The notes under the pieces: model-generated
What the model was told of the DNA's origin: nothing
Database searches by the model: none
What the model saw: the letters and a program-made list of their open reading frames with translations, nothing else
Shown: one piece after another, positions 15,361 to 24,951 of the stretch
How positions within the stretch are numbered: position 1 is the first letter of the stretch
Layout of the letters: the number at the start of each line of letters is the position of its first letter
Program-made: the position numbers and the translations under genes
Source: Marinobacter persicus
GTDB taxonomy: Bacteria > Pseudomonadota > Gammaproteobacteria > Pseudomonadales > Oleiphilaceae
NCBI RefSeq assembly: GCF_900114155.1
Contig: NZ_FOSC01000014.1
Span: 1 to 63,053, forward strand
Direction: 5' to 3'
DNA length: 63,053 bases

Positions 15361-15405
15361 TACGCTCCGGCGCCTGATTGCCCGGCGGTTGTCGGGAAAA
15401 CTGTG

Positions 15406-15451
15406 AAGGCCATCGCATTCCGGCTAGTCCGGGCCATGCGATGGCCTTTTT
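15406..15451 (+). terminator. Rho-independent terminator after eno
   Basis: A 13-bp perfect stem, AAGGCCATCGCAT (15406-15418) with its complement at 15436-15448, a 17-base loop and a run of Ts. Placed 46 bases after the eno stop, so it ends eno transcripts and separates them from ftsB. Confidence 0.88.
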
Positions 15452-15550
15452 ATACAATAACTTACAAGAAGTTGTTGCTAATCTACTCCAAGGTCTATAC
15501 TTTTCCTTCAGCTGTATCAATAAAATGCTCATTTTTTGTACGGACGCGGC

Positions 15551-15823
15551 ATGAAAACGCTTTGGGCCATTCTGGTAGTACTGATTCTTTTGCTGCAGGT
15601 TCGCCTGTGGGCAGGGGAAGGCAGTTTTGCGCAGGTATGGTCGCTGGAAGAGGCGGTGGCCGAGCAGCGGGCTGAGAATGCCAGGCTGGCGGTGCGGAAC
15701 GACCGTTTGTATGCCGAGGTTCGTAACCTTCGGGATGAGCAGGGTGCGGTTGAGGAGCGGGCGCGGATGAACCTCGGGTTGATTCGGGAGGATGAAACCT
15801 TCTTCCTGGTCGTTGAAAACTGA
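15551..15823 (+). CDS. ftsB: Cell division protein FtsB
   Basis: 90 residues from ATG 15551: a short cytoplasmic start, one membrane helix (about 3-21) and a periplasmic coiled coil (about 28-70) ending in ERARMNLGLIREDETFF, the typical FtsB layout. FtsB joins FtsL and FtsQ in the divisome and transmits the signal to start septal peptidoglycan synthesis. An in-frame ATG five codons upstream is less likely because the conserved MKTLW start fits the family. Located between eno and ispD, as is usual. Confidence 0.92.
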   Translation: MKTLWAILVVLILLLQVRLWAGEGSFAQVWSLEEAVAEQRAENARLAVRNDRLYAEVRNLRDEQGAVEERARMNLGLIREDETFFLVVEN

Positions 15824-15841
15824 TACGGGCGTCCAGAGCGT

Positions 15842-15937
15842 CGGGGTCGTCCTTTCCAGGACACGCTGCGAGTACTTCCCTGTACGCTTGACTGTGGCCA
15901 TCCATGGCCACAGACAGTCCTGGAAAGGACGACCCCG
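15842..15937. repeat. Palindromic repeat between ftsB and ispD
   Basis: A 20-bp perfect inverted repeat (15842-15861 and 15918-15937) encloses a second hairpin with 9-bp arms and a 4-base loop (15892-15913). The enclosed segment, read on the minus strand, matches the core of the palindrome at 33096-33204: GGCCATGGATGGCC, then AAGCGTACAGGGA and a final CAGCG. It fills nearly all of the 144-base gap between ftsB and ispD. A copy of a dispersed intergenic repeat is likely; the function is unknown, and as RNA it could act as an mRNA-stabilising or terminating structure. Confidence 0.8.
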
Positions 15938-15967
15938 CCACTCTTCAAGCTTTGTGCAGGCCCTCCT

Positions 15968-16675
15968 ATGGTAAATTCCAGATTCTGGTTAGTTGTTCCC
16001 GCCGCCGGCATTGGCCAGCGTATGCGTTCGGAGTGTCCCAAACAGTATCTGAAGCTTCATCAACGGTTCATTCTGGATGTCACCCTGTCCCGTTTGCTGG
16101 ATAGCGGTCTTTTTGATGGTTGTATGGTGGCTCTGAATCCCCGGGATCGGTGGTGGCCGGATTCGGTGGCGGCTGGGGATGAGCGGGTTCAGACCTGTAC
16201 CGGGGGCGCTGAAAGGGCGGATTCTGTGCTGGCGGCGCTTCAGGCGTTGGCAGGGCAGGCGGCTGATGAGGATTGGGTGCTGGTACATGATGCGGCACGG
16301 CCGTGCTTGCATCCCCATGATCTCTCCAATCTGGTGGATTCGTTGGTGGAACACCCGGTCGGAGGTTTGTTGGCCGCGCCGGTGGCGGATACGTTGAAGC
16401 AGACCGGGGGTGGGCAGCCGCCGGAGGTGGATTCCACGGTGGACCGCAGCCGGTTGTGGCGGGCGTTTACGCCGCAGATGTTCCGTCTTGGTGCGTTGCG
16501 TTGTGCCCTTGCCTCGTGCCTGGAGCGGGGGCTGCCGGTGACGGATGAGTCCTCAGCCATGGAGTTTTCCGGTTATACGCCGGTGCTGGTGGAAGGGCGG
16601 TCGGACAATATAAAGATCACGGTGCCGGCGGATCTGGCGCTGGCGGAGTTTTTGCTGGCTCAGCAGGATGGTTGA
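15968..16675 (+). CDS. ispD: 2-C-methyl-D-erythritol 4-phosphate cytidylyltransferase
   Basis: 235 residues. Third enzyme of the MEP isoprenoid pathway: joins MEP and CTP to make CDP-ME. The nucleotide-binding start VPAAGIGQRMRSECPKQY carries the conserved Arg and Lys, and VLVHDAARPCL and KITVPADLALAE are also typical. It is followed by ispF 35 bases on, as in most gammaproteobacteria. Confidence 0.96.
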   Translation: MVNSRFWLVVPAAGIGQRMRSECPKQYLKLHQRFILDVTLSRLLDSGLFDGCMVALNPRDRWWPDSVAAGDERVQTCTGGAERADSVLAALQALAGQAADEDWVLVHDAARPCLHPHDLSNLVDSLVEHPVGGLLAAPVADTLKQTGGGQPPEVDSTVDRSRLWRAFTPQMFRLGALRCALASCLERGLPVTDESSAMEFSGYTPVLVEGRSDNIKITVPADLALAEFLLAQQDG

Positions 16676-16710
16676 GTTGGGTTTATCGTTCATGACAGAC
16701 AGAGGCGTTT

Positions 16711-17190
16711 ATGCGTATTGGTCAGGGCTTTGATGTTCATGCCTTTTGTGAAGGTGATTCAGTCATTCTGGGCGGTGTCAGTATTCCCCATGACCAGGCC
16801 CTGAAAGCCCATTCAGATGGCGATGTACTGCTGCATGCCCTGGCCGATGCGTTGCTTGGGGCTGTGGCGCTGGGTGATATCGGACATCTCTTTCCGGACA
16901 CCAGCGAGGAATGGGCCGGAGCAGACAGCCGTGTGCTGTTGCGCAATGTCATGCAGCGGGTCCATGAGGAGGGTTATGCGGTGGTGAATATTGATGCCAC
17001 CATTATTGCCCAGGCACCGAAGATGGCGCCCCATGTAAACAGCATGCGCCTGAACATCGCCGAAGACCTCGGCATTGCCGCCAACCGGGTGAGCGTCAAG
17101 GCAACCACCACCGAAAAGCTGGGCTTCACCGGGCGGGGCGAAGGCATTGCCTGCCAGGCCATTTGTTTGCTTGAGGCAGTGTCGTCATGA
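16711..17190 (+). CDS. ispF: 2-C-methyl-D-erythritol 2,4-cyclodiphosphate synthase
   Basis: 159 residues. Cyclises CDP-ME 2-phosphate, releasing CMP, in the MEP pathway; it works as a trimer with Zn. The zinc ligands appear as GFDVHAF (D8, H10) and the His of [17 protein letters not shown] residues near 42; [18 protein letters not shown] is the late signature. Its stop overlaps the truD start in ATGA. Confidence 0.97.
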   Translation: MRIGQGFDVHAFCEGDSVILGGVSIPHDQALKAHSDGDVLLHALADALLGAVALGDIGHLFPDTSEEWAGADSRVLLRNVMQRVHEEGYAVVNIDATIIAQAPKMAPHVNSMRLNIAEDLGIAANRVSVKATTTEKLGFTGRGEGIACQAICLLEAVSS

Positions 17191-18269
17191 CCCTGACGGG
17201 TGAATCCGCCAACTGGCGGCTGGATTGGCCGGTTTCGGCGGGTAAGCGTGCGGGACGGGCACAGTTGAAAAGCCGGAATGAAGACTTCCGGGTGAGTGAG
17301 TGTCTGTGGCCGGAAGAGGAAGAAGGTGAAGCGGCGGATTTTCCGGTGGCATCCGGTAAACAGGATTCCGGTGGTGAGCATTTGTGTGTTCGCCTGGAGA
17401 AAAACGGTGACAACACCGAATTCGTGGCCCGGGAGCTGGCGGCTTTGGCCGGGTGTCGGGCGTTTGAGGTAGGCTTTTGCGGTCTGAAAGACCGTCATGC
17501 GGTCACCCGTCAGTGGTTCAGCTTGTACCGCCCCGGTCAGGAGCAGGACGATCCCGCGCTGTTGCGGGCTATTGGCGAGCGCTGGCCGGTTCTGGCTGGC
17601 CGGCGCCATGCTCGCAAACTGCGCCGGGGCGATCATCGTGGTAATGGTTTCGAGCTGGTTCTGCGTTCTGTGACCGGCGAGCGGGAAATCGTGGACCAGG
17701 CTCTGGCATCCTTGGCCCGGTGCGGGGCGCCAAATTATTTTGGTCCCCAGCGTTTCGGTATGGGTGGCGGCAACCTCGACAAAGCCCTGGCCCTGGATCC
17801 GACCCGGCTCAATCGTAAGCGGGGGCGAGGTGGCAGAAGTGCGTCGAAAAACGTATTGTACTTTTCGGCGGCACGTTCGTGGTTGTTCAACGAAGTGCTG
17901 GCGGAGCGCGTGCTGGCCGATAACTGGGCCGAGCCCATGGACGGCGAGCCGGCAACCGTCGAGGCCGCGCCATCCGGGCCGCTTTGGGGCGACGGAGGCA
18001 CCACGGCGACCGGACCGCAGGAGGTGCTCGAGCGCCGCGTGGTGGATGCCAACCCCCGTCTCGGCGCACTGTTTTCAAGCACCCGCATGAAGCCCGAACG
18101 TCGGCCCCTGGTTGCACGTCCGGAACAGGTTCGTTGGCAATGGCTGGATGACCAGACCCTGGCCCTGCAATTTTTCCTGCAGCCGGGCCAGTACGCCACG
18201 ACCATCCTTGCCGATATTTTTGAGCTCGAGGACATGAGCCTCAGCCGTAATAATAAACAGTCAGGCTAA
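17187..18269 (+). CDS. truD: tRNA pseudouridine(13) synthase
   Basis: 360 residues. Makes pseudouridine at position 13 of tRNA-Glu. The catalytic Asp is in [15 protein letters not shown], and the TruD-specific NYFGPQRFG and an insertion domain between about 155 and 310 are present. It overlaps ispF by 4 bases, so translation is probably coupled. The order ispF-truD-surE is the usual one. Confidence 0.95.
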   Translation: MTLTGESANWRLDWPVSAGKRAGRAQLKSRNEDFRVSECLWPEEEEGEAADFPVASGKQDSGGEHLCVRLEKNGDNTEFVARELAALAGCRAFEVGFCGLKDRHAVTRQWFSLYRPGQEQDDPALLRAIGERWPVLAGRRHARKLRRGDHRGNGFELVLRSVTGEREIVDQALASLARCGAPNYFGPQRFGMGGGNLDKALALDPTRLNRKRGRGGRSASKNVLYFSAARSWLFNEVLAERVLADNWAEPMDGEPATVEAAPSGPLWGDGGTTATGPQEVLERRVVDANPRLGALFSSTRMKPERRPLVARPEQVRWQWLDDQTLALQFFLQPGQYATTILADIFELEDMSLSRNNKQSG

Positions 18270-18292
18270 TGGAGAGCCTTGTGGAGAGCACT

Positions 18293-19072
18293 GTGCGTAT
18301 TCTGTTGTCCAATGATGATGGCGTGCATTCGCCAGGGTTGTTGGCCCTGTATGAAGGGCTGAAAGGCATAGGTGAGCTGGAGGTTGTGGCGCCGGACCGG
18401 GACCACAGCGGGGCCAGTAACTCCTTGACGCTGAACCGTCCGCTGACGGTGGAAGAACATCCCAACGGTTTCCAGTCCATCGACGGCACCCCTACCGACT
18501 GCGTTCACCTGGCGGTAAATGGGCTTTTCGACAAGCCGTTTGACCGGGTGGTCTCAGGCATCAATACCCACGCCAATCTGGGCGACGACATTATCTATTC
18601 CGGTACCGTGGCCGCCGCTACCGAGGGACGCCACCTTGGCTTGCCGGCCATTGCCGTGTCGTTGGTTAATGACGGCCATTACCACTACGAAACCGCCGCC
18701 CGTGTCGTGCGCATGCTGCTGGAAAACCGCCTTGCACTCAGCCTGGGACCACGTTCGATTCTGAACGTCAATGTGCCGGATTTGCCCTGGGAACAACTGC
18801 AGGGCATCCGGGTGACACGCCTGGGCCATCGTGAGCGCGCTGAGGGCGCCGTGCCCATGACCTGCCCGAGGGGCAAGAAACGTTACTGGATTGGCGCCGC
18901 CGGGGAGGGTGGTGATGCAGGTCCTGGTACTGATTTTCACGCGGTGCGCCAGGGCTATGTGTCGATCACCCCGGTACATATCGACATGACCCGCCACGAA
19001 GCCATGCCTGCTCTGCGTGAGTGGGCGGAGGGCCTGGACGCGTTGGGAGGTCACAATGACGGCGATGCTTGA
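18293..19072 (+). CDS. surE: 5'/3'-nucleotidase SurE
   Basis: 259 residues from GTG 18293. SurE removes phosphate from nucleoside monophosphates and is linked to stationary-phase survival. The metal site [11 protein letters not shown] is at the N-terminus; [19 protein letters not shown] follows. I chose the GTG because the family starts at [10 protein letters not shown] and GGAG lies about 6 bases ahead; an in-frame ATG at 18269, overlapping the truD stop by one base, would add 8 residues. Its end overlaps pcm. Confidence 0.93.
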   Translation: MRILLSNDDGVHSPGLLALYEGLKGIGELEVVAPDRDHSGASNSLTLNRPLTVEEHPNGFQSIDGTPTDCVHLAVNGLFDKPFDRVVSGINTHANLGDDIIYSGTVAAATEGRHLGLPAIAVSLVNDGHYHYETAARVVRMLLENRLALSLGPRSILNVNVPDLPWEQLQGIRVTRLGHRERAEGAVPMTCPRGKKRYWIGAAGEGGDAGPGTDFHAVRQGYVSITPVHIDMTRHEAMPALREWAEGLDALGGHNDGDA

Positions 19073-19712
19073 AGGTATCGGCATGACCTCCCGGCGGACC
19101 CGCATGCGCCTGGTTCAGCGTTTGCGGGAGGCGGGGATCGAATCCGAAGCGGTGCTGGAGATCATTGGCCAGGTGCCCCGCCACATTTTTCTGGACGAAG
19201 CGCTGGCCCACCGGGCCTACGAAGACACCTCACTGCCCATCGGCCACAATCAGACCCTGTCACAACCCTACATCGTGGCCCGAATGACTGAGCTGCTTCT
19301 GGCGCACAAGCCGGAAAGGGTACTTGAGCTGGGGACTGGTTCCGGTTACCAGACGGCTGTACTGGCCCAGCTGTTCCCGCAGATCTTCAGCGTGGAGCGG
19401 ATACGTCCCCTGCAGGATCGGGCCCGGGACCGGCTGCGCAAGCTGCAGTGCCGCAATGTCCTGCTCAAACACGCCGATGGCGGTATGGGCTGGCCGGAGC
19501 GTGGCCCTTTTGATGGTATTATCGTCACGGCCGCACCCACCGACGTACCGGCCGAACTGTTGGAACAGCTGGCCGAGGGCGGTGTACTGATTGCCCCGGT
19601 GGGGGAAGAGCAACAGGTGCTGGTGGAGGTTGTCCGCAGGGGAGACCGGTTTGAGCGCCGCGAACTCGAACCTGTTCGTTTCGTGCCTTTACTGGCCGGA
19701 GTTATTCGTTAA
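19056..19712 (+). CDS. pcm: Protein-L-isoaspartate O-methyltransferase
   Basis: 218 residues from ATG 19056, which has GGGAGG six bases ahead; an earlier in-frame ATG at 19017 lacks such a site. Pcm uses S-adenosylmethionine to methylate isoaspartyl residues in aged proteins, starting their repair. The SAM motif [18 protein letters not shown] (about 90-107) and [20 protein letters not shown] are diagnostic. It overlaps surE by 17 bases and the next gene by 1, so the three are probably translated together. Confidence 0.95.
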   Translation: MTAMLEGIGMTSRRTRMRLVQRLREAGIESEAVLEIIGQVPRHIFLDEALAHRAYEDTSLPIGHNQTLSQPYIVARMTELLLAHKPERVLELGTGSGYQTAVLAQLFPQIFSVERIRPLQDRARDRLRKLQCRNVLLKHADGGMGWPERGPFDGIIVTAAPTDVPAELLEQLAEGGVLIAPVGEEQQVLVEVVRRGDRFERRELEPVRFVPLLAGVIR

Positions 19713-20671
19713 TGCGTGACACCACCACTGACGCTGATCGCTCGCACGGCCCCGTGGGCGTTTTTCTGAGGGGCATGGCCATGGGCGCCGCTGATATCGT
19801 GCCGGGGGTGTCCGGGGGAACGATTGCCTTCATTACCGGTATCTACTTTCGTTTGCTGGAAGCGATCAGCGCTGCACCGGCGGCTGTTTTCCGGCATCTG
19901 GCCAAAGGCCAGGTGCGGCGGTTCTGGCAGGCTGTGGATGGCCCTTTCCTTCTGACCCTGCTGGTCGGCATTATCACCAGTATCGCAACTCTCGCCTCGC
20001 TGATCACCTGGCTGCTGTCAGAGCATACTATCCTCATCTGGAGTTTTTTCTTTGGCCTGATTCTCGCCTCTGTCTGGCATGTCAGCCTGCAGGTGCGGAG
20101 GTTCTCACCGGTTTTGCTGCTGCCGTTGCTGGCCGGAATTGTGATTGCCTGGTTTTTGACCACCTTGCCGGCCAGTGAAGTGGCGCCCTCCGGGGTGGCG
20201 TTTCTCGGTGCGGGGGCTCTGGCCATTTGCGCGATGATTCTCCCCGGTGTTTCCGGCAGCTTTCTGCTATTGATTATTGGCATGTACAGCCCGGTACTGG
20301 CCGCGGTAAAGAGCTTCGACGTTGTCAGCCTGGGGCTGTTTCTGGCGGGATGCGTGCTTGGCCTGTTATCGGCCGCGAAAGTGATTACCCTGGCATTCCG
20401 GCATTTTCATGACATGGTACTGGTGTTGTTGACCGGTTTCATGATCGGGGCGTTGTCAAAAGTGTGGCCCTGGCAGGAAACCTTGAGCTGGCGCACCAAC
20501 AGCGCCGGCGACCAGGTTCCGTTAAGCCAGACACCCGTGATGCCGGCAGCCTGGGAGAACCTGTATCACCAGGAGCCGTTGGTGGTTCCGGCGATACTGA
20601 TGGCATTGCTTGGTCTGGCTTTGGTACTAATACTCGAGAGCATGGCGCGGAAACCGGTAAATAACGCATAA
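19712..20671 (+). CDS. DUF368 membrane protein (PopT-like undecaprenyl-phosphate transporter family)
   Basis: 319 residues with about eight to nine hydrophobic segments. The family signature GAADIVPGVSGGTIAFITG is at about 24-42, and a second LPGVSGSF-type repeat at about 178 suggests an internal duplication. Known members of DUF368 (PopT) are implicated in recycling undecaprenyl phosphate across the inner membrane for wall and O-antigen synthesis; assignment here rests on family membership. The start overlaps the pcm stop by one base, placing this gene inside the surE-pcm-nlpD-rpoS block, where E. coli has no such gene. Confidence 0.8.
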   Translation: MRDTTTDADRSHGPVGVFLRGMAMGAADIVPGVSGGTIAFITGIYFRLLEAISAAPAAVFRHLAKGQVRRFWQAVDGPFLLTLLVGIITSIATLASLITWLLSEHTILIWSFFFGLILASVWHVSLQVRRFSPVLLLPLLAGIVIAWFLTTLPASEVAPSGVAFLGAGALAICAMILPGVSGSFLLLIIGMYSPVLAAVKSFDVVSLGLFLAGCVLGLLSAAKVITLAFRHFHDMVLVLLTGFMIGALSKVWPWQETLSWRTNSAGDQVPLSQTPVMPAAWENLYHQEPLVVPAILMALLGLALVLILESMARKPVNNA

Positions 20672-20866
20672 AGGGTGTCGGGAAAGGAATAAGTGTTACC
20701 AAACGCGCGAAGTTGTTTCTCGCGGTAACAGCCTGACCACAAGGATTAACGGTATGCCGTGTTGAATCATGCAATATATTAGGAAGTTAGTCCTGAAATG
20801 TGAGAAATTGCAGCACAGCGTGGCAATTTCTTAGATGGATTTATCATAATCAGGCAATTTTTATAC

Positions 20867-21700
20867 GTGACTGTTTATTCCGGCTGCCGATCACCGCAAC
20901 TCTCTGACAGGGCGCCCGCTCTGCCAGCCTCCATTGGCCGGCCCTTCACCCGGGGAAGGCCAGCAGTCAGCGTCGTTATCCTTCTGCTTTCCCTCATCTT
21001 GCTCTCCGGCTGTAATACCAGTGCAATCTATCAGGATCATCTTTATAACCCACCGGTGTATTGGGGTAAGCACGAGGTAAAAAAAGGCGAGACCCTTTAT
21101 GGCATCGCCTGGCGCTACGGTCGTGATTATCGGGAGCTGGGTAATGCCAACGGCCTGAAGCCTCCCTGGACCATTCATCCCGGCCAGGTGATCCGGCTGG
21201 ATAAAAAAGGCCGGATCCCGGCAACGGCGTCTGCTTCCCCAAGGCCATCAAAGTCGGCGGTACAGCGCACGTCCGGGAGTCGTCAGACCAGCGCTTCGAG
21301 TCGTCCGGCCAAAACACCGGTGGCATCAGATATTGACTGGCAGTGGCCTCACAATGGCACTGTAATTGCAGGTTACTCAGCATCAGGAAAAGTCAACAAA
21401 GGGATTGATATTGCCGGTAAACCCGGTGATGCTGTGAGAGCCGCGGCAAAAGGCAATGTGGTCTACGCAGGGAATGGATTGTTAGGGTATGGAAACCTCA
21501 TTATTGTGAACCACAGCGAGCACTACCTCAGTGCATACGCGCATAATCGCAAGATACTGGTGCAAGAAGGGGAGGACGTAAAAGCCGGACAGGTAATCGC
21601 CGAGCTGGGCAGTACGGGTACCGATAAACCGATGTTGCATTTCGAGATACGCCGAAACGGCAACCCGGTAGACCCTTCCCGCTACTTGCCAGGGCGTTAA
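20867..21700 (+). CDS. nlpD: NlpD-like lipoprotein (LysM + degenerate M23 domain)
   Basis: 277 residues from a GTG start. A hydrophobic stretch ends in the lipobox LLSGC (Cys about 49), which is late for a signal peptide, so the true start may be further in, near the hydrophobic run at about 34. A LysM domain follows (about 68-111; HEVKKGETLYGIAWRYGRD), then a Ser/Pro/Lys-rich linker and an M23-type domain (about 165-275). The first metal-binding motif is NKGIDIAG, with no His, while HFEIR is kept. Loss of metal ligands is typical of NlpD, which activates amidase AmiC rather than cutting peptidoglycan. It precedes rpoS as usual, and by analogy the rpoS promoter may lie inside it. Confidence 0.88.
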   Translation: MTVYSGCRSPQLSDRAPALPASIGRPFTRGRPAVSVVILLLSLILLSGCNTSAIYQDHLYNPPVYWGKHEVKKGETLYGIAWRYGRDYRELGNANGLKPPWTIHPGQVIRLDKKGRIPATASASPRPSKSAVQRTSGSRQTSASSRPAKTPVASDIDWQWPHNGTVIAGYSASGKVNKGIDIAGKPGDAVRAAAKGNVVYAGNGLLGYGNLIIVNHSEHYLSAYAHNRKILVQEGEDVKAGQVIAELGSTGTDKPMLHFEIRRNGNPVDPSRYLPGR

Positions 21701-21886
21701 ACCCGGAAAACAGGACGTTCCGGAACCCTTACCTGAGGCTGACAGAACACTGCTAATTACAGAAATAAATACAACAATAATGGCAAGGCGAAAGCTGGCC
21801 AGACGTGTCCTGAAACATAGCCAAACCAACGACCGTAATAATAACAACCACGGTAATGACAGGATTTTCAGAGGCGGGGTAAGACA

Positions 21887-22885
21887 ATGTCAGCAGAGCA
21901 AGAAGACCTCATCATCGATCGTGTTGCGGATGTGGAAGACGCAGACGATCAGGAACTGGCCGAGGAAGGTGACATCAAGCCCGTTAGCGGGGATGCACAG
22001 GCCGACCACCGGGATGAATTTCCTTCCCGGGGTAAATACTACGCAAGCCAGAAACAGCTGGACGCAACCCAGCTGTACCTCAATGAAATCGGCTTTTCGC
22101 CGCTACTCACTCCCGAAGAAGAAGTGTATTTCGCCCGGCTCGCCCGAAAGGGGGAAGACTCCGGTCGCAAGCGCATGATTGAGAGTAACCTGCGCCTGGT
22201 GGTCAAGATTGCCCGCCGCTATGTCAATCGCGGGCTCACACTCCTGGACCTGATCGAAGAAGGTAACCTCGGCCTGATCCGCGCCGTGGAAAAGTTCGAC
22301 CCGGAGCGTGGCTTCCGTTTCTCCACCTACGCCACCTGGTGGATCCGACAGACCATCGAGCGGGCCATCATGAACCAGACCCGCACCATCCGCTTGCCGA
22401 TTCATGTGGTCAAAGAGCTCAATCTGTATCTCCGGGCCGCCCGTGAGCTGACTCAGAAGCTGGACCATGAGCCGACTGCCGAAGAGATCGCCCGCATGGT
22501 CGACAAGCCGGTGGCCGATGTAAAGCGCATGCTCGGTCTGAACGAGCGTGTGGCGTCCATGGATACGCCGATTGGCGCTGGCAGCGAGAAATCCCTGCTC
22601 GATACGGTGGCGGACGAAGGCGCCTCGGATCCGGCTGACCTGCTGCAGGACAATAACATGTCCTCTTGCCTGGAAAGATGGATCGACCAGTTGAGCGAGA
22701 AGCAACGGGAAGTCCTGTCCCGCCGGTTTGGTCTGCGCGGCTACCCGGTGTGCACGCTGGAGGAAGTGGGCCAAGAGATCGGCCTGACCCGGGAACGGGT
22801 GCGCCAGATCCAGGTGGAAGCTCTCCGCCGCCTGCGGGAGATCATGGAAAAGGAAGGCCTTTCCAGCAGCCTGCTGTTCAAATAA
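21887..22885 (+). CDS. rpoS: RNA polymerase sigma factor RpoS (sigma-38)
   Basis: 332 residues, close to E. coli RpoS. Directs RNA polymerase to stationary-phase and stress promoters. An acidic N-terminal region is followed by region 1.2 ([20 protein letters not shown]), region 2 ([31 protein letters not shown]), region 3, and a region 4.2 helix-turn-helix ([20 protein letters not shown]). The 186-base leader after nlpD, with a G-rich ribosome site before the ATG, leaves room for the RNA-level control seen in other bacteria, but I found no clear sRNA target. Confidence 0.97.
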   Translation: MSAEQEDLIIDRVADVEDADDQELAEEGDIKPVSGDAQADHRDEFPSRGKYYASQKQLDATQLYLNEIGFSPLLTPEEEVYFARLARKGEDSGRKRMIESNLRLVVKIARRYVNRGLTLLDLIEEGNLGLIRAVEKFDPERGFRFSTYATWWIRQTIERAIMNQTRTIRLPIHVVKELNLYLRAARELTQKLDHEPTAEEIARMVDKPVADVKRMLGLNERVASMDTPIGAGSEKSLLDTVADEGASDPADLLQDNNMSSCLERWIDQLSEKQREVLSRRFGLRGYPVCTLEEVGQEIGLTRERVRQIQVEALRRLREIMEKEGLSSSLLFK

Positions 22886-22892
22886 AAGCCCT

Positions 22893-22935
22893 GCCGGTGC
22901 GTGTTCGTCAGCTATTCAGGCGGTCGCGCACCGGC
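22893..22935 (+). terminator. Hairpin after rpoS
   Basis: Perfect 9-bp stem GCCGGTGCG (22893-22901) and CGCACCGGC (22927-22935) with a 25-base loop, 8 bases after the rpoS stop. No T run follows, so it may protect the 3' end or terminate weakly. Confidence 0.4.
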
Positions 22936-22971
22936 AAATAACAATAAACACAAGTATTAGCGGATGACTCC

Positions 22972-23550
22972 ATGAACAAACGCCTGATCGGCCAGCTCCT
23001 GGCCGCCTTTGTTTTGTTTGGCAGTCTGGCGGGACCAGCGATGGGCCGCACTGTCGGCGGTGTAGACGTGCAGGAGAGCTATCAACTGGCTGGAGAGTCC
23101 CTGGCGCTCAGCGGTGCCGGCACACGATCGAAGTGGTTTATGGACTTGTACGTGGGTGCACTTTATCTCCCCGAAGTGTTGACCAGTGGCAATGCGGTAC
23201 TTGAAGCCGATCAGCCCCAGGCCATCACCCTGCACATCACCTCCGGCATGATCACCAGTGAACGCATGACGGAAGCCACCGAAGAGGGCTTTGAAGCTTC
23301 CACGGGGGGTGACACAGCACCTTATCGAGACGATATTGACCGCTTCATGGCCGTGTTCAGTGATGAGATCAAAGAAGGGGACAGCTTTGAGCTGGCCTAT
23401 GTGCCCGGCGAGGGCGTGCGGGTGCTGAAAAACGGCGAGCTGAAAGAGACGGTCGGTGACCTGGCGTTCAAGAAAGTCCTTTTTGGAATTTGGTTGTCGG
23501 ACGATCCTGCCCAGGAAAGTCTGAAGGACAGAATGCTGGGCCGGGATTAA
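22972..23550 (+). CDS. Exported chalcone-isomerase-like protein
   Basis: 192 residues. The first 26 form a cleavable signal peptide (hydrophobic 7-22, then AMG). The mature part has the chalcone isomerase-like fold: ESLALSGAGTRSKWFMDLYVGALYLP, then FGIWLSDDPAQESLKDRMLG at the end. Bacterial members of this family are not flavonoid enzymes and their periplasmic role is unknown; some bind fatty acids in plants. It follows rpoS and is convergent with nth, with a shared terminator between them. Confidence 0.8.
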   Translation: MNKRLIGQLLAAFVLFGSLAGPAMGRTVGGVDVQESYQLAGESLALSGAGTRSKWFMDLYVGALYLPEVLTSGNAVLEADQPQAITLHITSGMITSERMTEATEEGFEASTGGDTAPYRDDIDRFMAVFSDEIKEGDSFELAYVPGEGVRVLKNGELKETVGDLAFKKVLFGIWLSDDPAQESLKDRMLGRD

Positions 23551-23570
23551 AACCGTTCAGACGGGGTTTG

Positions 23571-23600
23571 AAAGCGGGACTTATTGGTAGTCCCGCTTTT
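23571..23600 (+). terminator. Terminator after the chalcone-isomerase-like gene
   Basis: An 11-bp perfect stem (AAAGCGGGACT at 23571-23581 and its complement at 23589-23599), 7-base loop, then Ts. It overlaps the 3' end of the convergent nth gene and could work in both directions. Confidence 0.7.
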
Positions 23601-24219
23601 GCTTGAACTCGCACAAATCCTCAATAATGCAGGCGCCACACTTGGGCTTGCGCGCGGTGCAGGTATAGCGGCCGTGCAGAATCAGCCAGTGATGGGCGTC
23701 CATCAGAAACTCCTTTGGCACCAGCCGCATCAGGCGTTTTTCCACTTCCAGTACGTTCTTGCCCGGGGCAATGCCCGTGCGGTTGGAGACCCGGAAAATA
23801 TGCGTGTCGACCGCCATGGCCGGCTGGCGGAACGCCGTGTTCAGAACAACGTTGGCGGTTTTGCGTCCTACCCCTGGCAATGCCTCCAAATCTTCCCGGT
23901 TATCGGGCACCTCGCCACCATGTTTCTCGATCAGCTGGCGGCAGGTCTTGATCACATTCTCCGCCTTGCTGTTAAACAGGCCGATGGTCTTGATGTATTC
24001 CTTCAGTCCATCCACACCCAGGGCAAGGATGGCCTCGGGCGTATTGGCCACCGGAAACAGCCTGGCGGTGGCCTTGTTGACACCCACATCGGTAGCCTGG
24101 GCCGACAGGATCACGGCGATCAGCAGTTCGAAGGGCGAATTGTAATTCAGTTCCGTGGTTGGCTCGGGGTTGGCGTCCCGCAGGCGGCTGAAAATCTCGA
24201 TGCGTTTTTGTTTGTTCAT
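23581..24219 (-). CDS. nth: Endonuclease III
   Basis: 212 residues. A DNA glycosylase and AP lyase that removes oxidised pyrimidines. The helix-hairpin-helix LPGVGRKTANV carries catalytic K120 and VDTH carries D138, the same numbers as in E. coli. The [4Fe-4S] loop is C187-x6-C194-x2-C197-x5-C203. It is the last gene of the rsxABCDGE-nth unit, 15 bases after rsxE, the same arrangement as in E. coli. Confidence 0.98.
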   Translation of the reverse strand: MNKQKRIEIFSRLRDANPEPTTELNYNSPFELLIAVILSAQATDVGVNKATARLFPVANTPEAILALGVDGLKEYIKTIGLFNSKAENVIKTCRQLIEKHGGEVPDNREDLEALPGVGRKTANVVLNTAFRQPAMAVDTHIFRVSNRTGIAPGKNVLEVEKRLMRLVPKEFLMDAHHWLILHGRYTCTARKPKCGACIIEDLCEFKQKRDYQ

Positions 24220-24234
24220 TGTCTGTTATCGGTA

Positions 24235-24951
24235 TCAGGAAATGTTGCCGGTTACGCGCACCCGCTTGCTGCCGGTACTCACCGGTTCTGGCTGCGCCGC
24301 CTTTCGGCGTTCGGCCAGGTGATTGTCGATGCCGTTTTTCAGCGCGATCAGCAGGCCCAGTCCAATAAAGGCGCCCGGTGGCAGCACCATGAACAGCATG
24401 TCCGGGTAGTGTTCAAAGGGGCGAATCAACCAGTCTGCCGCAGCCGGACCCAGCAACAGGTTCATGTCTGCAAACAGGGTGCCCTGGCCAATCAACTCGC
24501 GCATACCGCCGAGGATTACCAGCACCGCCAGGAAACCCAGCCCCATCATGGCGCCGTCCAGGATGGCCGGTAATGGTGGATTTTTCGAGGCAAAAGCGTC
24601 AGCCCGGCCGAGAATGGCGCAGTTGGTGACAATCAACGGAATGAAAATGCCCAGGATCTGGTACAGCTCATAGGTAAACGCCTGCATAAGCAATTCGGCG
24701 CAGGTGACAAACGAGGCAATGATCATTACAAACGCTGGCAGGCGCACCGATTCGCTGACAAAGTTACGGATCAGCGACACCGACAGGTTGGAGCCAATCA
24801 ACACCAGTAATGTGGCCAGGCCCAGGCCGATGGCGTTTACAACGGTACTGGTCACCGCCAGCAACGGGCAAAGCCCCAGAACCTGGACCAGTGCCGCGTT
24901 ATTGTGCCAGAGACCGTCCTTGATGATTTCGGATGAGGTTTTTGTTGCCAT
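24235..24951 (-). CDS. rsxE: Rsx/Rnf electron transport complex subunit E
   Basis: 238 residues, about six membrane helices. RsxE and RsxA are paired, inversely oriented membrane subunits of the Rsx/Rnf complex, which moves electrons between ferredoxin-like carriers and NADH and in E. coli keeps the SoxR sensor reduced. [16 protein letters not shown] near the N-terminus and [17 protein letters not shown] (conserved Cys) are typical. Start overlaps the rsxG stop by one base. Confidence 0.96.
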   Translation of the reverse strand: MATKTSSEIIKDGLWHNNAALVQVLGLCPLLAVTSTVVNAIGLGLATLLVLIGSNLSVSLIRNFVSESVRLPAFVMIIASFVTCAELLMQAFTYELYQILGIFIPLIVTNCAILGRADAFASKNPPLPAILDGAMMGLGFLAVLVILGGMRELIGQGTLFADMNLLLGPAAADWLIRPFEHYPDMLFMVLPPGAFIGLGLLIALKNGIDNHLAERRKAAQPEPVSTGSKRVRVTGNIS

